Shown: positions 1 to 13,544 of the stretch, piece by piece
How positions within the stretch are numbered: position 1 is the first letter of the stretch
Layout of the letters: each line of letters opens with the position of its first letter
NCBI GenBank assembly: GCA_001414485.1
Contig: LLEY01000001.1
Location: forward strand, 248,001 to 312,000
Length of the DNA stretch: 64,000 nucleotides
Reading direction: 5' to 3'
Source of the DNA: Calycina herbarum
Taxonomy: Eukaryota; Ascomycota; Leotiomycetes; Helotiales; Pezizellaceae
Translations under genes and position numbers: made by a program
The notes under the pieces: model-generated
What the model saw: the letters and a program-made list of their open reading frames with translations, nothing else
What the model was told of the DNA's origin: nothing
Databases searched by the model: none

Positions 1-3025
<3,025 letters not shown>

Positions 3026-4964
3026 TTAGTTCCCTCGCTGTGCCCGAAGACGGTCATATCTTAACATTGCACCAAGCAATACTTGAGCTCCATTTCCACA
3101 ATCCTCTGGGCTACAGTACTCGGCCGGATTATGAGAAACGCCATCTCTACATGGAACGAAGATCCTGTAATTGTCAGAATTTTCGAATTGTTTGAGTGAA
3201 ATTCTACTTACATTGAGGTCGGCGCATGTCTTGCTGTGTAAACACTGGAAGAAAGGTTAGCAAAAATATCATCACATACATCTCTGAACTCTCACCTATC
3301 GTGTCCAGCCCCAGAAGTCATTCTCTGGACTTTCACCCCATCTTCAACCCCCAACATACCCTTCGCACTTTCCTCAACACACCTCACACAATCCTCATGA
3401 AACTTCGTAGCCGGAGAATCAGTGTCAAGCCTCCACTCAACACTACACCCCATCCCCTTCACACCCTTCTCATTAACACCACCAACATCCTTACCCTCCG
3501 CAATCCTTCTAAACTCATCCCTCAAAACTTCTTCCAATTCCGCCAACTTCCCATCATCCCTCGACCTAATATCCAAAGAGAACGACACAAACCCAGGAAC
3601 AGTATTAGTACTCCCCGGCTTCAGACTTAGAATCCCCGTTGAAGCCAAACATCCCTTCTCCACCGCCCGATTATGACTATGCAAAATCAACTTTGTAGCA
3701 CACAACATCGCATCCGCGCGATTCGCAAAATCCGTCGTGCCTGTGTGACAATCCCTCCCTTTCACATTAATGGTAAACCATTTATACGCCTGTACACCTT
3801 CCACGGCGCCAATCTTCCCACCTGAGCTCTCAAGAATAGGTCCTTGCTCGATGTGTAGTTCGAAATGGGCACCTATAGGATTTACTTCATGATTTGCGGG
3901 CAGGGTGCCGAGATAGTTTATTTTCTCAAGGGCGGATTTTTGGGTTTCGGTGCCGGAGACTTCGTGGAGGGAGTAGGCTTTTGAGAGGGGGATTGCGGAG
4001 GCCCAGACGCCGCTTGCTACCATTGAGATGGGGAAGCGGGCTCCTTCTTCGTTGGTCCAGTTTATTACTCCTTGATGCCAGTTAGCATGTGATTCATTGG
4101 GTCGAGAGTCTTTTCATACCAGTTGGGTATTCTGTTTCGATATCATTTTCTTTCATCGTCCTCAATGCTTCGATCCCAGCATGAACACTAGAAACCCATT
4201 AGCTAAGTTTCATAGCGAGCTTGCTTTAAGTTTACTTACCCAAGAATTCCATCGTAGCGTCCACCAGTTGGCTAACACTAATCAGTAACGAGGCCCTCCA
4301 TCTTGTGGTCTTTCCAATCATTTACCTGTGTATCCAAATGACTTCCAGCATAAGTTGGAGGCCTTAAGTTATACTTTCCCGGACGAATAGCAAATATATT
4401 GCCTGAAAATCATTAGTTCGCAAGTCATCGAAACTTGGAAGGACAAATAGGTACCCATTTCATCAATCTTCACGTCACAACCTAATTCTTTGGTCGTCTC
4501 GACAAACCAATCTCGAGCTTGTTTATCGGAATCTGATAATGCCAAACGGGACATTCCGATATCCGTTGGTCCTCTGAAATATTGTTAGTCAAAGGATCCG
4601 ACAAATTTATATCGAGGAACTTTGAGGACGAAGCTTGATGAAAGTGAGATAAATGCCTTCAAATCCGTCTGCCTGAACTGCGTAAAGGAAAGACAATAAA
4701 TGAAAACAATAAACAATTCCAAGAAGATACATACTCTCCCCATCTCTCTCCCTTGCCCCATTCACAGGTCTCATGCAGGTTTTTCCATAACCGATCTCTG
4801 TTTACTTGGATAGAGCTCAGTTGCTTCTCAGACAACTCGGAGGTTCTTATCGCTCTCCGTTGGGAACCCGAAAATGTTCTTATCGTAGGAGAATTTTTAA
4901 GGTATGAAAGACGTGGCTTCGTGAGAAGCCGTAAATAGTTTGGATTCATGGTTTTGTGTGTCAT
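3026..4964 (-). CDS. M20-family amidohydrolase (N-carbamoyl-L-amino acid hydrolase / beta-alanine synthase type)
   Basis: A dinuclear-metal M20-type amidase, the family that removes carbamoyl groups from N-carbamoyl amino acids or from 3-ureidopropionate. Start at 4964, stop at 3026-3028, with several short introns; the last two exons are read through splices near 3300 and 3200. Metal-ligand motifs are visible in order: SHLDTQ, GGRYDGILGVHAG, WTNEEGARFP, GAHFELHIEQGP, and CHTGTTDFANRADA in the dimerisation/lid domain, ending GAGHDS-VYTARHAPTSMIFVP with the last metal histidine and substrate-side residues. The N-terminus (MTHKTMNPNYLRLLTKP, then RTFSGSQRRAIRTS) is basic and hydroxylated, like a mitochondrial presequence. 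Substrate cannot be told from sequence; allantoate amidohydrolase and carbamoylase are alternatives within the same family. Confidence 0.85.
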
Positions 4965-5241
4965 GAAGAAGACAACGTTTGTTAAATCTGGACCAACTTA
5001 TGAGAGGTAGACATAGCTCCTATCAGTGGCCTGGTGAGATAGCCAAAAGTGGGGTCCTGGCCTGATCTAACCATCGCGCTCTTCAAGCGTCTAGTTTCAC
5101 ATAATTCCAAGTCTTTAATAAAGGAGTTCATAATGTAAATTTGATTGCCGCTCCGTAAACTATCTAGCTATACAATTGACCCTACTGCCCCTCGATCAGC
5201 AATTCCCAGAACGCCACGCTTGAATTTAACGAAAACAAACA

Positions 5242-6276
5242 CTAAGCTTTCTTGACCCTGCCCCCCTTTCCTTTCGGCTTCGGTGCTGCTTTGGCTTTGG
5301 GAGCCGCCTTTGCCTTTGCCTTGCCCTTTCCTTTTGCTGGTGCTGGAGGTGGTGTAGGCTCTTTCTCGACCGCTTCCTCAATAACTTCCTCGGGCGCTTC
5401 GTCTTCCTCCATAACATCTGGAAGGGCAGGTTCTTTAGGCTCATCCTCTTCTTCTTCCTCTTCGTCGGAGTCACTCATGAACTCATCATCCTCATCAAAA
5501 CCAAAGAATGTCTTGGCTCTAGGCTTAGGAGCTGGATCCGATGGAGGCGTTGTATCCTTCGAGCTCGTCCCCTCCATCGCATCATCTTCACTCCCAGAAT
5601 TTCCAGACCCAGAAGCACTGGCAGTACTCGCCACCAAATTATCCTGATAATTCCCCGACTTCATAGCAGCAAGAACCGCCTCTCTTGTTCTCTCACCCGC
5701 TTCCTCTTTATCCTCAACCCATTTCCCATCAACCTTTCCCTTGGTCCCAGATTTCAGTTCTTCCTCTCTTCGTTCTGCGAGTTCAACAACCTGCTCCCAG
5801 CGTTTCCGTCTCTCTTCTTTCTCTCGCTTTGCCATATCCGGTTTGATGGCTAGGTATTCCGCCAACGCCTTTGCTTCGTTCACAGTTCGTAATCGACGTC
5901 CATCTAGGTTTCGACTGGATCCATTTTCATCTCCTTGACCTCTCTTTCGCTTTGAGGACATGCGACCTCCTGCTGCTCGCAATTGCGATCCAAATCCTCC
6001 TTTGCCACCGCATAATCGCGCCGAGAGTCGCAAAGAAAGGAAATCATCTTGAGGGTTCGAGAGGAGTTCGGAGACGCATGTATTTGAAGTTGCCGGTAAC
6101 TGTTTATTTGAGATGGTCGTGAGGATAAGGCGATCGTTGTATGAAGGGAGGCGCGCGTGAATGCGCGATTGAAGTTCTGAGACGGTGGTGTCTGCGGGGA
6201 GCGGTAACGACAGAGTCGACGGGAGGTTTAACCCGGGGAACGAAGTCAGCAAGACGTTGACAGTTGATGGAGCCAT
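5242..6276 (-). CDS. SDE2: SDE2-like ubiquitin-fold splicing/genome-maintenance protein
   Basis: A single-exon gene of 344 residues. Residues 1-91 form a ubiquitin-like fold ([16 protein letters not shown]...), ending in the diagnostic [15 protein letters not shown]. In known Sde2 proteins a deubiquitinating peptidase cuts after this GG, leaving a Lys-initiated fragment that joins the spliceosome. G90-G91/K92 match that site. Downstream are a basic segment ([16 protein letters not shown]), the conserved [31 protein letters not shown], then an acidic stretch and a C-terminal Lys/Ala/Pro-rich tail (about residues 310-344). The frame is open upstream of 6276, but only non-ATG codons precede, so 6276 is the start. 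The protein is usually nuclear. It lies head-to-head with the GH43 gene across 447 bases. Confidence 0.92.
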   Translation of the reverse strand: MAPSTVNVLLTSFPGLNLPSTLSLPLPADTTVSELQSRIHARLPSYNDRLILTTISNKQLPATSNTCVSELLSNPQDDFLSLRLSARLCGGKGGFGSQLRAAGGRMSSKRKRGQGDENGSSRNLDGRRLRTVNEAKALAEYLAIKPDMAKREKEERRKRWEQVVELAERREEELKSGTKGKVDGKWVEDKEEAGERTREAVLAAMKSGNYQDNLVASTASASGSGNSGSEDDAMEGTSSKDTTPPSDPAPKPRAKTFFGFDEDDEFMSDSDEEEEEEDEPKEPALPDVMEEDEAPEEVIEEAVEKEPTPPPAPAKGKGKAKAKAAPKAKAAPKPKGKGGRVKKA

Positions 6277-6723
6277 GGCTGATAATCTCTTGTGCGTATT
6301 GTTATTGTTCAAGTTGTGCTGTAGGGAGAGAGTGGGTTTTGCTACGGGAGTATTTTTTGAGGCTGGAAATCATGAGCCATACAGCCTTGGCGCCACACTT
6401 GATTTAGCCGGACACGCTATGAGCACCCCACGGCTCGGGCCAAAGCAGTGAGCCTGGATAAATGCAACTCTCCTCTCCTCCAAGCAGCCATCTCCCTCCC
6501 GTAAGCCCATAAGCCAACAACAGGTTAAATGGAACAATTGAGGAGAAACCGGGCGTCGGATCAAAGATGGGGAGCTTGCGAACAGCCGATCCAAATATTT
6601 TGAAATTGTTTAAAAGGTCAGGTTTCTCCCATGTCCATATTGCTCTGTAGGTCTATACTTGTTTACCCCTCAGTACTATACCCCTCCTTCAGGTCAAACC
6701 TACTCCTCAATACAACTACAATC

Positions 6724-7683
6724 ATGGCGAACGAACCGCTAGTCAGTCACATCTTTACAGCAGACCCATCAGCACATGTCTTTGAGGGAAAGATTTATGT
6801 ATATCCTTCTCACGATCGAAAGACCGACATCAAGGACAACGATAATGGAGACCAATATGATATGAATGATTATCATGTTCTCTCCCTCGAGTCAATTGGC
6901 GGACCAGTCACAGATCACGGCGTGGCATTGAAAGCAGAAGATATTCCTTGGGTATCAAAACAACTCTGGGCTCCAGATGCTGCATTCAAGAACGGAAAAT
7001 ACTACCTGTTCTTCCCAGCTCGCGACAAGGAGGGCATCTTTCGAATTGGTGTTGCCGTCAGCGATTCTCCTCAAGGCCCTTTCAAACCCGAAGCGGAACC
7101 CATTGCTGGAAGCTACAGCATAGATCCAGCCAGTTTTGTCGATGACGATGGAAAGGCATATCTCTACTTTGGAGGAATCTGGGGCGGGCAGCTTCAGTGC
7201 TGGCAGACTAGGAAATTCGTCAAGGAGGCATACTCAACGATGGAGGCGCACAGTGGACCTGCGTTGTTACCTCGAGTTGCTCAATTGAGCGATGATATGC
7301 TGTCCTTTACCAGCGACATTAAAGAACTCGAGATTCTGGATGCTGAGGGGAAACTTCTGAGCTCGGATGACCATGAACGACGATTCTTTGAGGCTGCTTG
7401 GATGCACAAATACAAGGGGAAATACTACTTCTCCTATTCAACTGGGGACACCCATTTCCTGGCATATGCCATCGGAGACAATCCATTTGGACCCTTCACT
7501 TATCAAGGACGTATCCTGGATCCTGTACAGGGATGGACTACCCATCACTCTATTTGCGAATTCAAGGATAAATGGTATTTGTTTTACCATGATACTTCGC
7601 TTTCTGGCAAGAATCATTTGCGCAGTGTCAAGGTGAAGGAGATATTCTATGATGACGATGGAAAGATCAAGCTGGCTACTTAG
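6724..7683 (+). CDS. Glycoside hydrolase family 43 (beta-xylosidase/arabinofuranosidase-like), probably cytosolic
   Basis: A five-bladed beta-propeller glycosidase of 319 residues without introns. The start at 6724 gives MANEPLVSHIFTADPSAHVF, the usual beginning of this fungal subgroup; an in-frame ATG at 6631 would add 31 residues with no clear role. Expected GH43 residues are visible: the general-base Asp in TADPSAH (D14), the pKa-modulating Asp in SYSIDPASFVDDDG, and the acid Glu in RRFFEAAWMHKYKGKYY. There is no convincing signal peptide with the 6724 start, so it probably acts on imported xylo- or arabino-oligosaccharides inside the cell. Exact specificity (xylosidase or arabinofuranosidase) cannot be read from the sequence. 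Confidence 0.93.
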   Translation: MANEPLVSHIFTADPSAHVFEGKIYVYPSHDRKTDIKDNDNGDQYDMNDYHVLSLESIGGPVTDHGVALKAEDIPWVSKQLWAPDAAFKNGKYYLFFPARDKEGIFRIGVAVSDSPQGPFKPEAEPIAGSYSIDPASFVDDDGKAYLYFGGIWGGQLQCWQTRKFVKEAYSTMEAHSGPALLPRVAQLSDDMLSFTSDIKELEILDAEGKLLSSDDHERRFFEAAWMHKYKGKYYFSYSTGDTHFLAYAIGDNPFGPFTYQGRILDPVQGWTTHHSICEFKDKWYLFYHDTSLSGKNHLRSVKVKEIFYDDDGKIKLAT

Positions 7684-8037
7684 CTCTGAGGGGATAGCTC
7701 GATGGACTTTGGTTGGGAGAAGTTCTTAGTGTCAGAATCTCAGTGAATAGGAGGGGGGGAAATTCCTGTGACCTTCAGAAATAGTTGTAAAATATTTGAT
7801 TGTAAATGCCAATCTTCAATTCATCAGAACTTGGAGGAGAAAATAAATGTGCAAGACCAGGTGCAAGTAAACAGTTGTAAGTCTGTACGTCCTAGGCTAG
7901 CACGGGCCTAAAAAGTCCGGCCACCGGCCCGGCGCTCGCTACGCTATCCCACCAAGCCCACACATAGATTTCGAATTTGCGCTCGCGAACTTTGAACCTC
8001 TTCAAACTTACGACAACACCAACGTCAATACCGCCAA
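7684..8037 (+). promoter_or_regulatory. GH43 3' end and eS10 promoter/5' leader
   Basis: Contains the GH43 3' region followed by the promoter of the eS10 gene and its first noncoding exon, which ends at the donor at 8038. No ORF is supported. No TATA box stands out, as is common for ribosomal-protein genes. Confidence 0.4.
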
Positions 8038-8230
8038 GTAAGTAGAATCCATTCCAATAATCAATTTGAGAATTCCACGAACAAGAGCATCCGCTATCTG
8101 CCGCATATCTCTGGCACCGCGCGACAGCAATATTGAGCCAATTGCCATACCTTGGGAGAAATCGCAAAAATATTGCGGGCTCTTGCTTCGTCCAGATCAC
8201 CAGACGAACGCTACTAACATCAATTCTCAG
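8038..8230 (+). other. 5'UTR intron of the eS10 gene
   Basis: The donor CCAA|GTAAGTAG at 8038 and the acceptor TTCTCAG|G at 8230 frame 193 bases. A consensus branch point GCTACTAAC lies about 12-18 bases before the acceptor. The acceptor sits one base before the eS10 ATG, so the intron separates a noncoding first exon from the coding sequence. It is predicted from splice signals only. Confidence 0.7.
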
Positions 8231-8231
8231 G

Positions 8232-8802
8232 ATGCTTATCCCAAAGGCCGACCGTAAGAAGATCCACGAGTACCTCTTCAGAGAGGGTGTTCTCGTCGCC
8301 AAGAAGGATTACGATCTTCCAAAGCACCCAGACATCGACACCAAGAACCTCTACGTCGTCAAGGCCTGCCAATCTCTTACCTCCCGAGGATACGTCAAGA
8401 CCCAATTCTCATGGCAATACTACTACTACACTCTCACCCCCGAGGGTCTCGACTACCTCCGCGAGTGGCTCCACCTACCCGCTGAGATTGTCCCAGCTAC
8501 ACACATCAAGCAACAACGATCCCACGCACCTCCTCGTGGTATGATGGGCGGTGAGGGCGAGCGTGAGCGCAAGCCATTCGGTGGACGTGGAGGACGTGGT
8601 GGTGACCGCGACCGTGGTGATCGTGAGGGAGGATACAGACGTCGTGAAGCTGGCGGAGAGGGCAAGGAGGGAGCACCATCCGGTGGTTTCGCACCTGAGT
8701 TGTAAGTTTTTCTCTCGCCATCTTCTCGCACACCAAGAAACTAATTATTTCAATAGCCGTGGCGCTGGTATGGGACGTGGTCGTGGAGCTCCTCCTTCTT
8801 AA
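8232..8802 (+). CDS. RPS10: 40S ribosomal protein S10 (eS10)
   Basis: A component of the small ribosomal subunit head. Exons 8232-8701 and 8757-8802 give 171 residues. The winged-helix core [20 protein letters not shown]...[33 protein letters not shown] is essentially textbook eS10. It is followed by a Gly/Arg-rich tail with RGG-type repeats (about residues 110-171), typical of non-yeast eukaryotes. The last intron splits the [17 protein letters not shown] tail. The start at MLIP is chosen because it matches the family N-terminus. The upstream in-frame extension from 8133 lies inside the predicted 5'UTR intron and is rejected. Confidence 0.97.
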
Positions 8803-10664
8803 ATGGAGATCCAAACTGCTTGCTTTGCATCCGACAGAAATACATCGCATAATCTTACAATGGGTAGGCTGAACAGTAGCGCGTTTGGTCGAGTGATAGA
8901 AATCGCCGGAGGAGAATAGGTCGGAGTGGGAAGTTGACACTTCACCTGTCAGATAGCACAACAAGCTTCTTCCAAAGAGTCTTGCGGCCATTTTGTCGTG
9001 AATGAAATATCAACGAACCTCATGAACCTATGTCGAAGATATACCCTGAATTGTTTTGTGATTTGTGTTTGACCGTCGAGAATCTCGAAGGGAGAACATC
9101 CTTCACACAAATTTCTCTGGAAGCCCATTCTACCCCCGCCAGAATTCCTGACCTGCCTTATCCTGCCATTTCCTGTCGTTTTCATTAATTGTTCTTTGAC
9201 TTAAGAATCTGTAAACCTCGGGCCACATTATATTATCACTGGGTTAGCCCCAATCGAGTGGCTCCGAAGTCAAGTCATATCGTGCGAGAAGTCCAATAAC
9301 ATTAAGTTAAATGTTTCCGAGTAGTCCCCTCTGAATATGCAGTAATAGTAAGTGTGATCAAGGAACTTCTCATTACTTCAAATTTAACTCAAGCGACTAC
9401 ATTTTTCCTTTACAATGAGTGCATCTTTTACCAGAACAACTATTCCAGGTTTGCGCCAGTGGTTGCAAGAATTCGTGATAATTCTAGAAAAATGAATGAG
9501 ATACGAATGTAATATTTACTACAATCGGGGTAGAAAACAACATACTCTCCGTCCATTACAGATTCTTACACCATTTTTCGGAAATGTCGAGTTGAATTCT
9601 AAGGTGGGATTGGAGGGGGGTGTTCAGGTATAGGATGTGGATGGATGGAAAGAGAAATCGACTTAAAGCGACTCCATGAACGGAGTGCAAGTGCAAGGAA
9701 ACGGAAGGAGCGGCCTTGAGTTTGGCTCAGCATCCTCATGTTAAAGGTTGAGATGGAGTGAGATGGAAGGAACGACCAAGGAACCTTGCGAGTATCCTGC
9801 ATGATGCTTGCATCAAGAGCACGTTGGAGGTCGCCGAGATGGGAGTGAGAGGGAAGGAGAGGCCGACGTGAGGGACCTCATGTCTTGCCCAGGTGGTCGT
9901 TCCCGTCGAGTTCAAAGTCATGACTTCCTTCTCTTGACGCTTGAACAAGCTGGGAAGAGGACAGAAAGAAAGCACTTTTTAGCATATGATTAATTGCTCT
10001 TCATAGATGGTTGATTTTTACTTCTCCTCTTCCTGTTCTAGAGATTTTTTATGATGAAAATAGATACGAAGATGTTTTTGAAGGTAAGAGGTAAGTGCTT
10101 TATGATGGGAAGTTTTTGGTGAGCAGGAAAGGGAAGGAGCGACGTAGAGAGTTAGGTAAAGTATGGGTGTGAATCAAGGAAGGAACGACCCAAGGCCAGT
10201 CCTCAACCCACACCCATCCATTTTTTTTCCTTTGAACTCCATCGTGAACATCCCGTCCTTGATCTCTTTTCTTCCAACTTTAAGTCTTATTCTCCATCAT
10301 CATTTGACCAAAATGACCCAATAAGGGCGGAGAAGTCAATTACCATAATCGGAAGCCCTTTTCGGGATATGGAAGGTAAAGTCTTTGTAGAAGAATGGAT
10401 AAACACTGACTGTTTTTTGGGGTTTAATGGGTGGGAATTGAACCAATTTTCTAAGTTCCAGAGCTTATACTACTACTTTTATTGACTGAGTCCTACAGCT
10501 GACTTTTGCACAGCAAGCATTCAGCACCACAGCCCCATGCATCTGCGTCAGCGAGATGCTTAACACAACGCTGTTTAGTGCCCGACTTTCTTGAAATCAC
10601 AAACACATATTTACTCCAGGAAACTCATAAAGCCTCCATCACTAACATTCTTACCTCACTCCAT
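8803..10664. other. Intergenic, no gene supported
   Basis: This holds the eS10 3' region and about 1.7 kb of low-information DNA. Around 9700-9800 and 10170-10200 short purine-rich strings of the type GGAAGGAACGACC(C)AAGG recur, but without a clear unit. Reading frames are short and lack codon structure. Confidence 0.4.
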
Positions 10665-11830
10665 ATGTCGTTCGGATTTTCTGTTGGTGACTTTATTGCG
10701 GCAGGAGAGGTTATAAAAAATATCATCTCCTCACTCCGCAATTCTTCAGCCTCTTCTTACCAAGAGTTTATTCTCAAGCTCCACGCTCTTCAACGCACAC
10801 TCCAAGATATCGAGCACTTGCAACATACATCAGACCAAGAAGCTTCTATCAATAGTGTGAAAGTTGCCGCTCTCATGTGTCAACATCCCCTCGACGCGTT
10901 TGCCACAAAGCTTAGAAAATTTGAGCAGCTTGGGGTTCATGATACAAGCAAGTTTGGAAAAACAGACAAGCTGAAGCTCTGGGGTAAAAATTGCAATGGG
11001 GTTCCAGTATGGATGAAGAAGTTATCAAATTGCGTGCCAATATTGCTACTCATGTTAGGAGCCTAACATGAGACTCATTACACTTGGACTGTGAGTAGTG
11101 CAAATGAAAGCTATGAGATGAGATCCTTTTGGCTAATTCATCTAGGACTACTACCTCTTTGGCTAGTCAAAGACACCAAACCGATAACGTCGGTCTGCAG
11201 AACCGTATGGATGGATTTCGTACGGAATTTACACAACATAACACGATGCTACAGCGATTGTCCATAATCGTTTCCAGATATGTTGGGACAGCTATTCTAT
11301 TAGGTAGAGGTATTACTGACAAATGACAGTGGTGCCGTGACGCAGTTGAAATCTATAACGGAGCTTGCAAGCAAGATTTGGGACCCAAATATTCAGATCA
11401 TAGCTGTGTTAACAAAGCTCCAAAGCTCCCCTGCCCGTCCGGATACATCCCATACTTGGTTCTAGGAACCTCCAAAGTTTGAGAATGCATTGGGGAGAAT
11501 TTTTCGAATAGCTTCAGAATATAACTGGGGAGTATGATTTTTGATTCATTGTTGAAGCCACTAACTTCAAGTAGAAAATAAATGCTGAATTGATTCTTGG
11601 AAGGGCCAGGAAGCGACAAGGTCAAAGCGGGAGAGTATCTTGTTTGCATTAGTTTGGATAATACACATATGATTTCGGCGGAAACGGAAGGGCTGATTCC
11701 TGGAATGAGTGTCACAATGGCATTTGTAGTAGGGCAGTACGGAAAGAAGAATTTGGGTGTAGATCAAGCAATATCAGGGCACATGATGCCGGAGGAAGGG
11801 TTTGGTGAGTTACCAGCTTTTCCGCGAGAG
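10665..11830 (+). pseudogene. Broken fungal STAND-associated/ubiquitin-like-domain protein
   Basis: The 5' part starts MSFGFSVGDFIAAGEVIKNI and runs as a helical N-terminal domain common in large fungal families. After about residue 108 the frame is lost. Reading on in another frame restores KKLQWGSSMDEEVIKLRANI, which implies one base missing from the A-run near 10990. A second base loss near 11061 restores NMRLITLGL. Later blocks continue the same protein: LQNRMDGFRTEF, SITELASKIWDPNIQI, then TWF, an in-frame TAG at 11463-11465, EPPKFENALGRIFRIASEY, another frame change, and EGPGSDKVKAGEYLVCISL...LIPGMSVTMAFVVGQ. The last two match the fungal ubiquitin-like module with its FEDALG and LLPGMSITMA-type motifs. 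At least three frame lesions and one stop make this a pseudogene. The name of the family is recalled, not searched. Confidence 0.75.
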
Positions 11831-13544
11831 TGGCAGCTGACCTTTGCAACCTATATAGTGCTGCCTGTAGATAATGTTTCAGCAACACGGACTGGGAATT
11901 TCACTGCCTCTTCGTTCAGACTCGCCACAAGAGAAAGCATGTCCAACGAAGCCTTAACTCGATGCTCCGCTCTTCACGGGACTCAATTGCACACCTCAAA
12001 ACTTTTGCGCAACGATAGACGACGCTTCAAGAATCATTTGATCCCTTTCACGGAGCTTCCGAAAACCTCACCTAGTTTAAAAATTCGCTCGCAACGGTAC
12101 AAAGAGATTCCCATGTGAACCATTATCAACGCAGTATCAAGTAGCATGGATATATAGACCTTCCAAACGGAGCCAAACAGACTGGTAGCGCAGGGCTCTC
12201 AAGATGAGATTGATGATTGGGTCCCACGGCAACCAATACGTCTGAAAACCGCGTGCTACAAGAGAAGGCAGCATACCAACAAGTATGGCAGGAGGCGGAC
12301 CAATTTAATTTAGATTTCAGCGGTAGAGAGAAACTCAATCAGAAATGAAACGAACATTTATGATTCCAGCGCCTTATCAAATGAGTTTCTATCAAAATGA
12401 ATTATATGCAGAGTTAATTTGAAGAAAACCATTTACCGCTAATTGGGTAGGTGACTTTTGAATCTGGAGTGAAGAGGCCTGCCTCGCTTATTCCAAGGTT
12501 CCACTTGTTCTTGTTTGTCCTCTTCAAACTTCACAACTCAACGTTCACTCCGACAACCTACCAACACAATGCCTGAAGTAGATCCTGAATGAACGCAAAC
12601 TTGTGAAAATCTAGTCAAAAAAGAGAGAAAAAAAGAATAGCCAAGCGGTCACAAGTTAGGAAGGGGAAGTGGTTACTTACACAAGCACAGCTTGCACTCT
12701 AATCTTCCTTGATTGACGATAAGACGCACACAGACAGTTGGGTCTTGTCCTGACAAGATTACTGTCATTGAAGTTTTATTTTTTTGTGATTTTGTGAATT
12801 TTTTGTTGAGAAGAAATCTATGACTCCCTTTTGGCATGGATGTTCAAAGGAACATCAAGTCGCAATTGTTACCGCGCGGGTTCCGTGTTTTTGAATATGA
12901 GGAGAAGTCCTCATGTATGTGGGTGATGTTGTCAGGAGGGCAGTTTCCCCCACTTACTCCTGACGCGGCTGTTCAAAGGAACCGCCTTGAATTAGTATGT
13001 GTTGGTTGGTAGATGGTTGCAAGCAGTGGGTCCTTGTAGGGGACTGTCGCAGCTTACTCAAAGGAGTTAGCTTGGAATGGTTTTTTTTCACATAAGTGAC
13101 GGGGCAAAGTGCGATGAAGATAGCTTTTGTCCCTAGAGTTTCAGGAGAGGGTGTTTGTCTTGAGTCGGAAGATTGCAGTACGCCTAGATTTCACATTAGT
13201 TAGTTGAAGTTGTGATCATTCCATATGACCGCTTGGCTAGAGCTCTTGCTTTTTGTGAAGCAAAGTTGTTATTTGAATTATATCGGTTGCTGGTAAACAA
13301 TTGGGTAGTGGTTGGGGTGTGTGCTAAAAAGTGGGGCTCGGCTAAATTCCATACTCAGTGAAGCTGACCACAGCTCTTTGGCTTTTGCTTTCTAAAGAAT
13401 TTTCTAGACAATGCAAAGGAAATATGTAGGAGATAATGAGCAGAAGAGAAGGTCAATTCAACATAAAAATTTCAGATCTTGCTCAATCCAAAATCAAGAA
13501 ACCCTCAAAAACTAAAAGTCGATTGCATACAGTAGAATATCGTT
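11831..13544. other. Intergenic with possible trailing pseudogene fragments
   Basis: From about 11900 to 12340 a plus-strand frame reads coiled-coil-like text (RSSRDSIAHLKTFAQ, then ENLT-FKNSLATVQRDSH), interrupted by stops. It may be the decayed 3' end of the preceding gene or of a neighbour. From 12350 to 13540 I see no gene. The string TGTTCAAAGGAAC recurs near 12840 and 12970. Confidence 0.3.

Noticed and set aside
6277..6312. Upstream extension of SDE2
   Set aside because: The first codon is [11 protein letters not shown] at 6276 matches the start of the ubiquitin-like fold.
8133..8231. N-terminal extension of eS10
   Set aside because: Lies within the predicted 5'UTR intron; eS10 proteins begin at MLIP/MLMP.
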